This document shows positions 12,923 to 22,207 of a stretch of DNA of 64,000 nucleotides, piece by piece; position 1 is the stretch's first letter, and every line of letters starts with the position of its first letter. A program made the translations under genes and the position numbers. The stretch covers positions 124,001 through 188,000 of the forward strand of contig NZ_CP038228.1 in assembly GCF_006838285.1 (NCBI RefSeq). The letters are read 5' to 3'. The notes below the pieces were generated by a model. That model did no database searches. It was given only the letters and a program-made list of their open reading frames with translations, and was not told where the DNA came from. This DNA is from Xanthomonas translucens pv. cerealis (GTDB taxonomy: Bacteria > Pseudomonadota > Gammaproteobacteria > Xanthomonadales > Xanthomonadaceae).

Positions 12923-12965
12923 GACGGCCCTGCGCCGAGCCGCCGTCTCGTGCGGCGCTCGGCGC
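12921..12965 (+). promoter_or_regulatory. Two interlocking inverted repeats at the adk stop codon
   Basis: Stem A: GAGACGGC (12921-12928) with GCCGTCTC (12942-12949). Stem B: GCGCCGAGC (12932-12940) with GCTCGGCGC (12957-12965). Both are perfect. The 5' arm of B lies in the loop of A and its 3' arm lies beyond A, which is the H-type pseudoknot order. It may simply be a transcription end with two alternative hairpins. There is no T-tract. Confidence 0.6.
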
Positions 12966-13971
12966 GACTGATGGTTGATGGTCTTGCCCCCTCCGCGGCG
13001 CTGCGTCGCAGGCTTGCGGGCATCGTGACGGGCGCACTGTAGGAGGCTTCAGCCGCGACAACGTCCCAAGCCGGAAGGCTCGCCGCTGCGTTCGTCGCCA
13101 CTGAAGTCGCTCCCACAAGGGTTCCAACGGCGCCTCGGAACGGCGAGTCCTCTTGTGGGAGGGACTTCAGTCCCGACGGCATGCCGGTTGGGAACATTCA
13201 CCACTCCGCTCGTCGCGGCCGAAGACAGTCGCTTCTGCAGCAGCGGGCGTGCGCTTGGTGGCTGGCTGCGTTGCGGGAGTGCTTCGGCCCGGCACTGTCT
13301 GACGCCATCACGCCTACGGCTTCTTTCGCCACGACGGGATGGCCCGAGGCCACATGCAGTCGCTTCCGCAAGCGACTTGCGGCCTGCTCGCTGTGTGCAC
13401 GGTAGGAGGGACTTCGGTCCCGACCGCACCCGCAGCCGGCACTTTCGTCGTCGTGTTGGTCGCGGTTGAAACCGCTTCTGCAAAGGCCAAGAACGTGAGG
13501 CAAGCATGCTGCGCGCCTACAGGGCTGGAGCCCGCGGGGTCGGTGGTGAACTCCGCCTGCCGCGCGTCCGCGCCAAGCAGGCAGCGAGCTGCGTTCTGCG
13601 CAAGGATGCAACCGCATCCGCCACCCACGATGGGCAAGGCCAAACTACGCCTCCCACCACGCGTGGGCGTGGGCGGGAGGCTGAGAATCGTCAGGTGCCA
13701 GCGAACGGGCTTGCTCAAGGCCCCACGGCATGAAATCCCTTGGGAATGGCCTCTTGGGGAGTAGGACCGTAGGGATGCTGCGGCTGGCGCGTTCATTTTC
13801 GATGTCGGCCCCCGACTTGCCTATCGGAACTTTCTTTAGGCCTTTTACGGGATTTCCTGCTTGACCCCGGCCGCCGTTGCGACCCTTCGCGCATCCGCCA
13901 GCGCTGCTGCACGCGCCGGCCGCTGCTGCGCGCCGGTTTGCGCGCGCCGGGGGATCGGCGACAATCGGCCC
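12966..13971. other. About 1 kb gene-free region rich in REP-like repeats
   Basis: No open frame here has a ribosome site or recognisable product. The left half is built of REP-like units, annotated separately. The right half (13490-13971) carries no structure that I recognise. The end, 13861-13971, is the leader of mpl. Confidence 0.6.
13039..13481. repeat. Cluster of GTAG/GTGG-headed REP-like palindromes
   Basis: At least six imperfect copies in both orientations. Forward copies: GTAGGAGGCTTCAGCCGCGA at 13039, TGGGAGGGACTTCAGTCCCG near 13157, and GTAGGAGGGACTTCGGTCCC at 13402. Inverted copies end in GCTCCCACAA near 13118, CGCTTCTGC near 13240 and CGCTTCTGC near 13481. Each unit is a small stem (GACTTCAGTC type) behind a GTAG or GTGG head, as in REPs mobilised by RAYT transposases (family knowledge). 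No RAYT gene is in the window. Confidence 0.8.
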
Positions 13972-15417
13972 ATGAGCAAGATCCATATTCTCGGCATCGC
14001 CGGTACGTTCATGGGGGGAGTCGCCGCGCTGGCGCGCGAACTCGGCCACGAGGTCGAAGGCAGCGACCAGGCGATCTATCCGCCGATGTCCACGCAACTG
14101 GAACACCTCGGCATCGCGCTGCAGCAGGGCTATCTGCCCGAACACATTGGCGCCGACTGTGCGCAGGTGATCGTCGGCAACGCGCTGTCGCGTGGCAATG
14201 CCGCGGTCGAGGCGGTGCTGGATGCCGGCCGTGCCTACACCTCCGGCGCGCAGTGGCTGAGCGAGCGGGTGCTGCCCGGGCGCGACACGCTGGCGGTGGC
14301 CGGCACCCATGGCAAGACCACCACGACGAGCATCCTGACCTGGCTGTTGCAGGCGGCCGGTCGCGAGCCGGGCTTCCTGATCGGTGGCGTGGCCGAGGAT
14401 TTCGGCGTGTCCGCACGTCTGGGCGGCAAGGCGTCCGCCGCCGGTGGCGCGCGCGGCGCTGCACCGGCGGTCGCTGGCGGCGCTGCTGCGCAGGACGCCG
14501 CGAGCGCGGCCGAGCGGCCGCTGTTCGTGGTCGAAGCCGACGAGTACGACACCGCGTTCTTCGACAAGCGCAGCAAGTTCGTGCACTACCGGCCGCTGGT
14601 GGCGATCCTCAACAATCTCGAATACGACCACGCCGATATCTTCCCCGATGTGGTCGCGATCCAGCGCCAGTTCCATCACCTGGTCCGTACCGTGCCGCGG
14701 CGCGGGCGGCTGATCGTCAACGGTGAAGACGCGCATCTGCACGAGGTGCTGGCGATGGGCTGCTGGACCCCGGTGGAGCGCTTCGGCTTCGATCCTGCGT
14801 TCGAATGGAGCGCGCGCGCGCTGGCGGCCGACGGTAGCCATTTCGCGGTGCTGCATCACGGCCAGGAACTGGGCGAAGTGCGCTGGCCGCTGCTCGGCCG
14901 GCACAACGTGATGAACGCGCTGGCGGCGCTGGCCGCGGCGCACGCGGTCGGCGTGGCGCCGGCGCAGGTGATGCCGGCGCTGGCGCAGTTCCGCAGCGTC
15001 AAGCGGCGCCTGGAAGTGCTCGGCCAGGCGCAGGGCATCACCGTGTACGACGACTTCGCGCATCACCCCACTGCGATCCGCACCACTCTGCAGGGCCTGC
15101 GCGCCAGGGTCGGTACGGCGCGCATCGTGGTGGCGATGGAGCCGCGCAGCAATTCGATGCGCCTGGGCGCGCATGCCGACGCGCTGGCACCGGCGCTGGA
15201 CGCCGCCGATGCGGTGGTGTTCCTGCAGCGGCCGGAGCTGGCCTGGGATGCGGGCAAGGTGATCGCCGCGGTGCGCGGCCACGCCCGTGCCGCGGCGGAC
15301 GTGGACGCGCTGCTGGCGGCGCTGCAGGCGCAGGCGCGTGCCGGCGACCATGTGGTGTTCATGTCCAACGGCGGCTTCGACGGAGCGCCACGGCGCTTCC
15401 TGGCGGCACTGCAATGA
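13972..15417 (+). CDS. mpl: UDP-N-acetylmuramate:L-alanyl-gamma-D-glutamyl-meso-diaminopimelate ligase Mpl
   Basis: Recycles cell-wall tripeptide by ligating it to UDP-MurNAc in the cytoplasm, feeding peptidoglycan synthesis. The 481-residue protein is a Mur ligase: N-terminal HILGIAGTFMGG, ATP loop AGTHGKTTTTS (~110-120), VEADEYDTAFFDKRSKF, NLEYDHADIFPD, LLGRHNVMNALAA, YDDFAHHPTAI and EPRSNSMRLG. Residues ~151-181 are an Ala/Gly-rich insertion absent from the E. coli enzyme at this point. Start ATG 13972 opens directly on the conserved N-terminus. It is followed 28 bp later by the LON-domain gene. Confidence 0.95.
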   Translation: MSKIHILGIAGTFMGGVAALARELGHEVEGSDQAIYPPMSTQLEHLGIALQQGYLPEHIGADCAQVIVGNALSRGNAAVEAVLDAGRAYTSGAQWLSERVLPGRDTLAVAGTHGKTTTTSILTWLLQAAGREPGFLIGGVAEDFGVSARLGGKASAAGGARGAAPAVAGGAAAQDAASAAERPLFVVEADEYDTAFFDKRSKFVHYRPLVAILNNLEYDHADIFPDVVAIQRQFHHLVRTVPRRGRLIVNGEDAHLHEVLAMGCWTPVERFGFDPAFEWSARALAADGSHFAVLHHGQELGEVRWPLLGRHNVMNALAALAAAHAVGVAPAQVMPALAQFRSVKRRLEVLGQAQGITVYDDFAHHPTAIRTTLQGLRARVGTARIVVAMEPRSNSMRLGAHADALAPALDAADAVVFLQRPELAWDAGKVIAAVRGHARAAADVDALLAALQAQARAGDHVVFMSNGGFDGAPRRFLAALQ

Positions 15418-15445
15418 ACGCGATGACGCAATGCGGAGCGCGCGC

Positions 15446-16030
15446 ATGAGCGAAGACGAGCGCAGCACACTGCCGCTGTTCCCCCTGCATGCGGTGCTGC
15501 TGCCAGGGGCGTTGATCAAGCTGCGCGTGTTCGAACGCCGCTACCTGGACCTGGTGCGCGAGTGCGGCCGCAGCGGCGGCGGCTTCGGTGTGTGCTTGAT
15601 CCTGGAAGGCAGCGAAACCGGCGCACCGGCGCTGCCGGCCGCATACGGTACCGAGGCGCGCATCGTCGATTTCGACGTCGGCGCCGACGGCGTGCTGGTG
15701 CTGAGCGTGCGTGGCGAACGCCGCTTCCACGTGCTGCGCAGCCGTGTCCGCGACAACGGCTTGGTGGTCGCCGAGGTGCACTGGCGCGAGCCGGACGAGG
15801 ACGACGAGTTGCAACCGCAGCACGCGCTGTTGTCGATCGTGCTGGGCAGCATCCTCGACCAGGCCGCCGAGGTGTTTCCGGTGGCCGGCCCGCGCCTGCT
15901 CGACCAGGCCGCCTGGGTCGGCTGGCGCCTGGCCGAACTGCTGCCGCTGGACGAGCGCCAGCGCCTGGCGCTGCTGCAGGAGGACGATCCGCACGCGCGG
16001 CTGGAGACGTTGTTGGGGTGGATACCCTGA
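15446..16030 (+). CDS. LON substrate-binding-domain protein (peptidase S16, Lon N-terminal type)
   Basis: A 194-residue protein consisting only of the Lon N-terminal substrate-binding fold: LPLFPLHAVLLPGALIKLRVFERRY at the start in two blocks, GFGVCLI, EARIVDFDVGADGVLVLSVRGE, and a helical C-terminus (AWVGWRLAELLPLDERQRLALLQ). No AAA+ or protease domain is attached. Such stand-alone proteins are widespread and uncharacterised; a role as protein-binding adaptor is inference. Start ATG 15446 has GGAG eight bases upstream; ATG 15431 is an alternative. Probably co-transcribed with mpl. Confidence 0.88.
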   Translation: MSEDERSTLPLFPLHAVLLPGALIKLRVFERRYLDLVRECGRSGGGFGVCLILEGSETGAPALPAAYGTEARIVDFDVGADGVLVLSVRGERRFHVLRSRVRDNGLVVAEVHWREPDEDDELQPQHALLSIVLGSILDQAAEVFPVAGPRLLDQAAWVGWRLAELLPLDERQRLALLQEDDPHARLETLLGWIP

Positions 16031-16164
16031 GGATCGTGAGTCGCGGGAGCCTTCGCTCACGGCCGCGGGTCCGTGGCAACGCTGCCATTGCGGTTGCCTC
16101 AACGCACGATCCATCATTGCTTCGCTACACAATGATGCTGTGGTAGACCGCTGAATCGGATGCG

Positions 16165-18180
16165 TTACCGAGCTTCGGCGGCGGCCTCGCCCTCGCTGCG
16201 CACCAGCAGCACCGGCACCTCCGAGGGACGATGCATGTCCCTGCGCGTGCGCAGGGCGTGCAGCGCATCGGTGACCGCGTTGAGTGCCGGATCGGCACCG
16301 CGCAGCGGGCGCCACAGGCCGATCAGGTTGACGTGGCGTTCGTAGCGCAGGCTCTGCGCGCTGCCCAGCCACAGCGGCACGTCGCCCGGTTGCAGCCGCG
16401 CCGACGCCGGCCACAGGCGCAGTGCGTACAGTTCGCCGGGGCGTGGGCCGCTGCGCAGCATCAGCAGCGATTCCACCTGCGTGTCCAGCGTCGCCGGCAG
16501 CACCGGGACCTGTTCGGCCTGGGCCTTGTAGTCGAGCAGTTGCAGCGCCTGTTGCCAGCCGGCCTGGGTCTGCACGCGCCAGCCGGCGGCTTCGAGCTGG
16601 CGCTGCAGCGGTGCTAGCGGTCCGGCCACCTGCAGGTCCAGCGGCCAGCGCTGGTCGTCGTCGAATTCGTTGCGCCGCGACGGTAGCCGCCGCCAGTCGT
16701 CCTGCCACCAGGCGCTCGCCGACAGCTCCATCAGCAGCGGTGGCGGCGGTTCGAACTTGGCCAGCTTGCGCTCCAGATCGCGCGGCGCGTACCACAGCGC
16801 CGCGGCGACGAAGCCGCCATAGAACAGCCAGCCCAGCGGCTTCATCCAGAACGCGCGGTTGAAACGGCGGCGGTAGGCGATGCCCAGCACCAGCAGCCAG
16901 AAGATGCCGAACAACATGCCGCCGATCACGTCGCTGAGCCAGTGCGCGCCCAGGTACAGGCGGGCGAAGCCGATCAGGGTCACCACCACGCCCGACAGCA
17001 GGTACGGCCACACCCGCGAGCGCCCGGGCAGCTCGCGCGCGATCAGCACCGCGAAGAAGCCGAAGCTGATGGTGGCCATGGTCACCGCCACCGACGGGAA
17101 GCCGAAGCCGCTGCTGGCCGCCGGCGGGCGCACCACGTGCACGGTGGTGCCGAGCAGCTTGGTCAGGGCCAGGCCGAAGGCCAGCGCCGCCAGCCAGTGC
17201 GCCGCGGCCATCCAGCGCCGGCGCCAGACCAGGTAGCCCAGGCCTAGCGCGGTGGCCGGCACCAGCACCTGCCAGTCGCCGAGCGAGGCCAGCGCGGTCA
17301 TCGGGTAGTCGGCCAGCGGGTTGCGCAGCGCCAGCATCAGGTCGTGCACCGCCAGGTCCAGCTGCAGCGGTTCGCCGTGGCCGACCACCACCATCAGCAG
17401 CGCGAACCAGCACCAGCCCAGCGCCAGCAGCATCACCGCCAGCATCGCCAGCGGTACCGACTCGCGCCGCTGCGGGTCGAACACCGCGATCGAGTAGCGG
17501 CCCAGCACCGGGTGCCGGCGCGACCAGTCCAGGCCGCGCGCCAGCAGCGCGTCCATGTGCCCGGCCGACCAGCGGTAGCCGTACAACACGATCGCCCAGA
17601 CCAGGCCCAGCGCCAGCACCAGCAGGCCCAGCACCAGGAACAGGCGCCCGGCGACCGCGGCGACCGCGTCGTAGGCCTGGCCGAGCAGCCAGCCCGGCCC
17701 TAGGAACAGCAGCGCCCAGGTCACCGCGGCGACGCTGCTGGCGACGAAATAGCGGCGCAGCGGCATCTTCATCATCCCCGCCACGGCCGGCACGAACGGG
17801 CGGATCGCGCCGACGTAGCGCGCCACCAGGATGCTCTTGAACGCATTGCGGCGGAACATCGTCTCGCCGCGGTCGAGCAGCTGCGGGTAGCGCCGGAACG
17901 GCCAGTAGTTGCGCAGCTGGTGGCCCCAGCGGTGGCCGACCCAGTAGCTGAGCGCGTCGCCGGCCAGCGCGCCGAGCGTGGCGCTGGCCACGGCGTAGGG
18001 ACCGGAGATCTGGCCCAGGCCGATCAGCACGCCGATCGCGAACAGCAGCGGCAGCGCCGGCACGATGGTGCCCAGCACGATGACTGCGTCGCAGAACGCG
18101 ATCGCGAAGATGACCGCGCCGGCCAGGACGGGATGCGTTGCGACCCACTCCAGCGTGGCGTCGATCCATGATGCATTCAT
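16165..18180 (-). CDS. DedA / PAP2 / LssY-C fusion membrane protein
   Basis: A 671-residue membrane protein in three parts: a DedA (SNARE-associated) domain at ~1-200 (FRRNAFKSILVARYVGAIRPFVPAVAGM), a PAP2-type domain at ~230-445, and a soluble LssY C-terminal domain at ~470-671. DedA proteins are linked to lipid scrambling and membrane homeostasis, and PAP2 enzymes dephosphorylate lipids. In the PAP2 part the third motif ARLYLGAHWLSD is intact, but the PSGH motif reads FPSVAVT (no His) and the Lys of KxxxxxxRP is not at the expected spacing, so activity is doubtful. Start ATG 18180. The adjacent RIO-like kinase gene is divergent. Confidence 0.9.
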   Translation of the reverse strand: MNASWIDATLEWVATHPVLAGAVIFAIAFCDAVIVLGTIVPALPLLFAIGVLIGLGQISGPYAVASATLGALAGDALSYWVGHRWGHQLRNYWPFRRYPQLLDRGETMFRRNAFKSILVARYVGAIRPFVPAVAGMMKMPLRRYFVASSVAAVTWALLFLGPGWLLGQAYDAVAAVAGRLFLVLGLLVLALGLVWAIVLYGYRWSAGHMDALLARGLDWSRRHPVLGRYSIAVFDPQRRESVPLAMLAVMLLALGWCWFALLMVVVGHGEPLQLDLAVHDLMLALRNPLADYPMTALASLGDWQVLVPATALGLGYLVWRRRWMAAAHWLAALAFGLALTKLLGTTVHVVRPPAASSGFGFPSVAVTMATISFGFFAVLIARELPGRSRVWPYLLSGVVVTLIGFARLYLGAHWLSDVIGGMLFGIFWLLVLGIAYRRRFNRAFWMKPLGWLFYGGFVAAALWYAPRDLERKLAKFEPPPPLLMELSASAWWQDDWRRLPSRRNEFDDDQRWPLDLQVAGPLAPLQRQLEAAGWRVQTQAGWQQALQLLDYKAQAEQVPVLPATLDTQVESLLMLRSGPRPGELYALRLWPASARLQPGDVPLWLGSAQSLRYERHVNLIGLWRPLRGADPALNAVTDALHALRTRRDMHRPSEVPVLLVRSEGEAAAEAR

Positions 18181-18228
18181 GCTCAGATTATAAGTGGGTG
18201 CGGATGGCGTTCCGCTTAGACTGGGCGG

Positions 18229-18903
18229 ATGACCCGCGCACCGGCCGCTTCCACCCAGATCCTCAAGTCCGACAGCTTCGGCCGCATCCTGCTGGTGCGC
18301 GAGGCAGACGGCTGCGGTGAGCGCGTGTTCGTGCGCCGCGACCTGACCGCCGCGCCGTGGTGGCTGCGCCTGCCGGCCTGGTGGCTGGCGCGGCGCGAGG
18401 CGCTGGCGTTGCGGCAGCTGGCCGGCATGGCGGCGACGCCGCAGCTGCGCGACTGGGACGGCACCTTCCTGGACCGCAGCTACCTGGCCGGGGATGCGAT
18501 GTACCAGCGCCCGCCGCGCGGCGATCTGGCCTACTTCCGCGCCGCGCGGCGCCTGTTGCAGCAGGTGCACCGGCGTGGCGTGGCGCACAACGATCTGGCC
18601 AAGGAAGCCAACTGGCTGGTGCTGGAAGACGGCAGCCCGGCGCTGATCGACTTCCAGCTGGCGGTGCGTGGCGCGCCGCGTTCGCGCTGGATGCGGCTGC
18701 TGGCGCGCGAGGACCTGCGCCACCTGCTCAAGCACAAGCGCATGTATTGCCGGCACGCGCTGACCCCGGTCGAACTGCGCCTGCTCAAGCGCCACTCCTG
18801 GGTGCGCGCACTGTGGTTCGCCACCGGCAAGCCGGTGTACCGCTTCGTCACCCGGCGTCTGCTCAAGTGGGAAGACAACGAGGGGCAGGGACCGAAGCCC
18901 TGA
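18229..18903 (+). CDS. RIO-like / lipopolysaccharide-kinase-like protein
   Basis: A 224-residue cytoplasmic protein with the kinase core of the RIO/LPS-kinase superfamily: GRILLVREADG (β-strands of the N-lobe), VFVRRDL, the catalytic loop HRRGVAHNDLAKEANWLV (HND in place of HRD, then K and N) and the metal-binding IDFQ. A basic C-terminus follows (HLLKHKRMYC, LLKRHSWVR). The substrate is unknown; serine/threonine protein or lipid A-core sugar are both possible. The gene is 48 bp divergent from the DedA/PAP2 gene and is followed by a heptad-repeat hairpin. Confidence 0.82.
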   Translation: MTRAPAASTQILKSDSFGRILLVREADGCGERVFVRRDLTAAPWWLRLPAWWLARREALALRQLAGMAATPQLRDWDGTFLDRSYLAGDAMYQRPPRGDLAYFRAARRLLQQVHRRGVAHNDLAKEANWLVLEDGSPALIDFQLAVRGAPRSRWMRLLAREDLRHLLKHKRMYCRHALTPVELRLLKRHSWVRALWFATGKPVYRFVTRRLLKWEDNEGQGPKP

Positions 18904-18907
18904 GTGC

Positions 18908-19026
18908 CGGGACTGGGGACCGGGGAAAGCGGATTTGCGAGGGTTTCGACGGATAGCGCTAAGCTCTTGCCGGTCCCCGGTCCCCGGTCCCCGGTCCCCG
19001 GTCCCCGGTCCCCAGTCCCCAGTCCC
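18908..19026. repeat. Heptad tandem repeat in inverted pair (hairpin) before the SDR gene
   Basis: The left arm GGGACTGGGGACCGGGG (18908-18924) lies just past the kinase stop codon. The right arm is six perfect copies of GGTCCCC (18972-19013) followed by AGTCCCC and AGTCCC (to 19026). The left arm is the exact reverse complement of 19003-19019, giving a 17-bp stem around a loop that starts AAAGCGGATTTGCG. The right arm ends 18 bp before the SDR start, so it lies in its leader. Copy number is likely variable by slippage. Confidence 0.9.
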
Positions 19027-19044
19027 GTCCTGAGTCCTATTCCC

Positions 19045-19860
<816 letters not shown>

Positions 19861-20121
19861 GTGGGCGCTGCGGAGCGCCGGCCGCTGCGGCGACGCTGCG
19901 TTCGGTGCGGCGGTTGCCTGAAGGAGGACTCCAGCCCCGAGCCTGTCTGCAGTGCGGAAATTCTCGCTGCAGCGGTCGTGGCAAATCACCGTGTTGCTGT
20001 GCAGGATGTGCGGCCGGGTACGCGACGTGCCGCGGCGGGAGTGCTGCGGTTCACGATGGCCGTCGGCCACTGCACGCGCCCATGATGTCGATGAGGCATG
20101 GCCTGGAACGCACTAACTAAA

Positions 20122-20141
20122 GGTGAATTAAATATTTCACC
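20122..20141. promoter_or_regulatory. AT-rich palindrome at the start of the ROK regulator gene
   Basis: GGTGAA (20122-20127) and TTCACC (20136-20141) are inverted around an 8-bp AT-only centre (TTAAATAT), immediately before the ATG at 20142. In this GC-rich genome such an AT-rich palindrome stands out. Position fits an autoregulatory operator of the ROK repressor (inference). Confidence 0.55.
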
Positions 20142-21344
20142 ATGGCTCGATATGCTTTTCCGATCGTCCGTCCACCCTCGCTCATGCCAGCTTCCGTCGC
20201 CGTCTCGCTGCCGCACGCTTCCCGCACCGTCCATGCCACGCATGCCGATCTCAGCGACAACGAGCGGCGCATGCTCGACAGCCTGCGCCTGTTCGGCACC
20301 GTCACCCGTGCCGACCTCAGCCGCATCACCGGGCTGACCGTGCAGTCGGCGGTGCGGCTGATCGATGGCCTGGCCGAGCGCGCGCTGGTGCTGATTGGCG
20401 GCTCGCTGGCGCACGGCGGCCGCGGCAAGCCCGGTGCGGCGATCGCGCTCAATCCTGCCCACGGCCATACCGTCGGCTATTCGATCGCCACCGACGCGTT
20501 GTCGCTGGCGCTGCTGGACTTCAGCGGGCAGGTCCGTGCCAGTGCCGAGCATCGGCTGCGCTCCACCGAGCCGGCGGCGTTGCTGGCGCAGCTGCGTGAG
20601 GCCGACGCGGGGTTGCTGGCCGCGGCCGGACGCGGACTCGGGCCGCGGCTGGGCGCCGGCGTGGCGATGACCGGGTTCTTCGTCGACGGCGTCAAGCGCA
20701 TGAATCCGCCCGAGCCGCTGCGCGCGCTGGGCGAACTGGCGATCGGCGACTGGCTGGCCGAAACGCTGGGCCTGCCGGTCTGGGTCGACAACGACGGCAG
20801 CGTCGCCGCGGTCGGCGAGAGCCTGCTCGGGGTCGGCCGCCAGTACCGCGATTTCGCCTACCTGTATTTCAGCTACGGCCTCGGTGGCGGCATGGTGATC
20901 GACGGCACCTGCCTGCGCGGCGCGCACGGCAACGCCGGCGAGTTCGCCGGCATGTTGCTGGGGCAGGGCCTGGAGTGTGCCACGCTGGAACTGTTGCGGC
21001 AGATGCTGATCGAGGACGGGGTGATGCTGGCCGACGTCAGCGCGCTGGTGGCCGCCTACGATCCGGCCTGGCCGGCCATCGAGCGCTGGATCGCGCGCGC
21101 GGTGCCCGGCCTGTCGTTGATCGTCTCGGCGATCAGCGCCGTGTTCGATCCGCAGGCGGTGGTGTTCGGCGGGCGCCTGCCGCGCGACCTGGCGCTGCGC
21201 CTGATCCCGCGACTGTGCATCGACGACCCGCCGCGCCGCGGCCAGGCGCGGCCACTGCCGGTGTTGCTGCCGGCGGCGGCGATGGCCGATGCCAGCGCGG
21301 TCGGCGCGGCCACGCTGCCGTTGAAGGCCTGCTACTTCCGCTGA
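20142..21344 (+). CDS. ROK-family transcriptional regulator (NagC/XylR type)
   Basis: A 400-residue protein: N-terminal winged helix-turn-helix (LRLFGTVTRADLSRITGLTV, residues ~50-70) followed by a ROK sugar-kinase-like domain (GAGVAMTGFF, WVDNDGSVAAVGE, YFSYGLGGGMVIDG, GAHGNAGEFAG). The zinc motif CxCGxxGC of classical ROK proteins is absent, as often in regulators. Expected role: repressor of a sugar or amino-sugar gene set with a sugar as inducer. No target operon is adjacent, so the regulon lies elsewhere or is the gene itself. The in-frame ATG at 20184 is an alternative start; neither has a strong ribosome site. Confidence 0.85.
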   Translation: MARYAFPIVRPPSLMPASVAVSLPHASRTVHATHADLSDNERRMLDSLRLFGTVTRADLSRITGLTVQSAVRLIDGLAERALVLIGGSLAHGGRGKPGAAIALNPAHGHTVGYSIATDALSLALLDFSGQVRASAEHRLRSTEPAALLAQLREADAGLLAAAGRGLGPRLGAGVAMTGFFVDGVKRMNPPEPLRALGELAIGDWLAETLGLPVWVDNDGSVAAVGESLLGVGRQYRDFAYLYFSYGLGGGMVIDGTCLRGAHGNAGEFAGMLLGQGLECATLELLRQMLIEDGVMLADVSALVAAYDPAWPAIERWIARAVPGLSLIVSAISAVFDPQAVVFGGRLPRDLALRLIPRLCIDDPPRRGQARPLPVLLPAAAMADASAVGAATLPLKACYFR

Positions 21345-21406
21345 GTGGCGCCGTGCACACGGCCGCGTGCGCGGCTTGTCCGCGTCTGCACGCCGTGGGC
21401 GCTACC

Positions 21407-21436
21407 CTGTGCGCCTGTGCGCCTGTGCGCCTGTGC
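21407..21436. repeat. 8-bp tandem repeat (CTGTGCGC)x3.75 upstream of gloA
   Basis: Three perfect copies of CTGTGCGC plus CTGTGC, ending 87 bp before the gloA start. It lies where promoter elements would be expected, so copy-number change could alter expression (inference). Confidence 0.85.
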
Positions 21437-21523
21437 AAGGACTTCGCTGTCGCGCGCTCTGGCGGCAGCGGCCGCAAGGCGCGGCGGTCCTGCCCGTTTC
21501 CCCCATCCATTGGAGTTGTCGCG

Positions 21524-21946
21524 ATGAAATACCTGCATGCCATGATCCGCGTCCACGATCTGCAGAAGACCAGCACCTTCTTCACCGAAGGCCTGGGCCT
21601 GAGCGAGACCCGGCGCATCGACAACGAAGCCGGCAAGTTCACCCTGGTGTATTTCGGCGCGCCTGAGAACCCGCAGGCCGAAGTCGAGCTGACCTACAAC
21701 TGGGACTCGGAGGAGGAGTACGGCAGCGCGCGCAACTTCGGCCACCTGGCGTTCGAGGTCGACGACATCTACGCGTTGTGCGCGCACCTGCAGGCGCAGG
21801 GCGTCGTCATCAACCGTCCGCCGCGCGACGGGCGCATGGCCTTCGTGCGCAGCCCGGACCTGATCTCGATCGAACTGCTGCAGAAGGGCGAGGCGCTGGC
21901 CCCGGCCGAGCCGTGGGCGTCGATGCCGAACACCGGCGTGTGGTGA
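21524..21946 (+). CDS. gloA: Lactoylglutathione lyase (glyoxalase I)
   Basis: Detoxifies methylglyoxal by isomerising its glutathione hemithioacetal to S-lactoylglutathione. The 140-residue protein has the four metal ligands of the family in place: His5 (MKYLHAMIRV), Glu in AEVELTYNWD, His in NFGHLAFEVDD and Glu in ISIELLQ. The N-terminal YLHAMIRVHDLQKTSTFF and central EYGSARNFGHLAFEV are textbook. ATG 21524 has GGAG nine bases upstream. The 3' end carries a short extension (EPWASMPNTGVW). Monocistronic. Confidence 0.95.
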   Translation: MKYLHAMIRVHDLQKTSTFFTEGLGLSETRRIDNEAGKFTLVYFGAPENPQAEVELTYNWDSEEEYGSARNFGHLAFEVDDIYALCAHLQAQGVVINRPPRDGRMAFVRSPDLISIELLQKGEALAPAEPWASMPNTGVW

Positions 21947-22207
21947 TTCGCTGCCGCCGCGCGCCGGATGCACGGCGCGCGGCGGCCTGTTTTCGGCTGA
22001 ACCGACGCGTGTTGCGCAGTCGCGGTACGCGTCGTTTGCGGCGCCCCGCCTGCGGGTGAGCGCACGCGCTCGTAGTGGGTGAGGCCGGCGACATCCAACA
22101 GAAGCAACCCCGCCGTTTGCCGCGGCCGTCGCGCAGCGCCTGAGAGGCGCGCGGCTTGTCGCGCAGCGGTCTTATACTCGTGCGCTGTCTCCCCAGGAAT
22201 CCCTTCG

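Noticed and set aside
13155..13764. Overlapping open frames on both strands in the REP cluster
   Set aside because: They are made of REP palindromes, lack ribosome sites and show no protein motif.
18972..19026. Regular repeats considered as a CRISPR array
   Set aside because: Units are 7 bp without spacers, and there are no cas genes; this is a simple tandem repeat.
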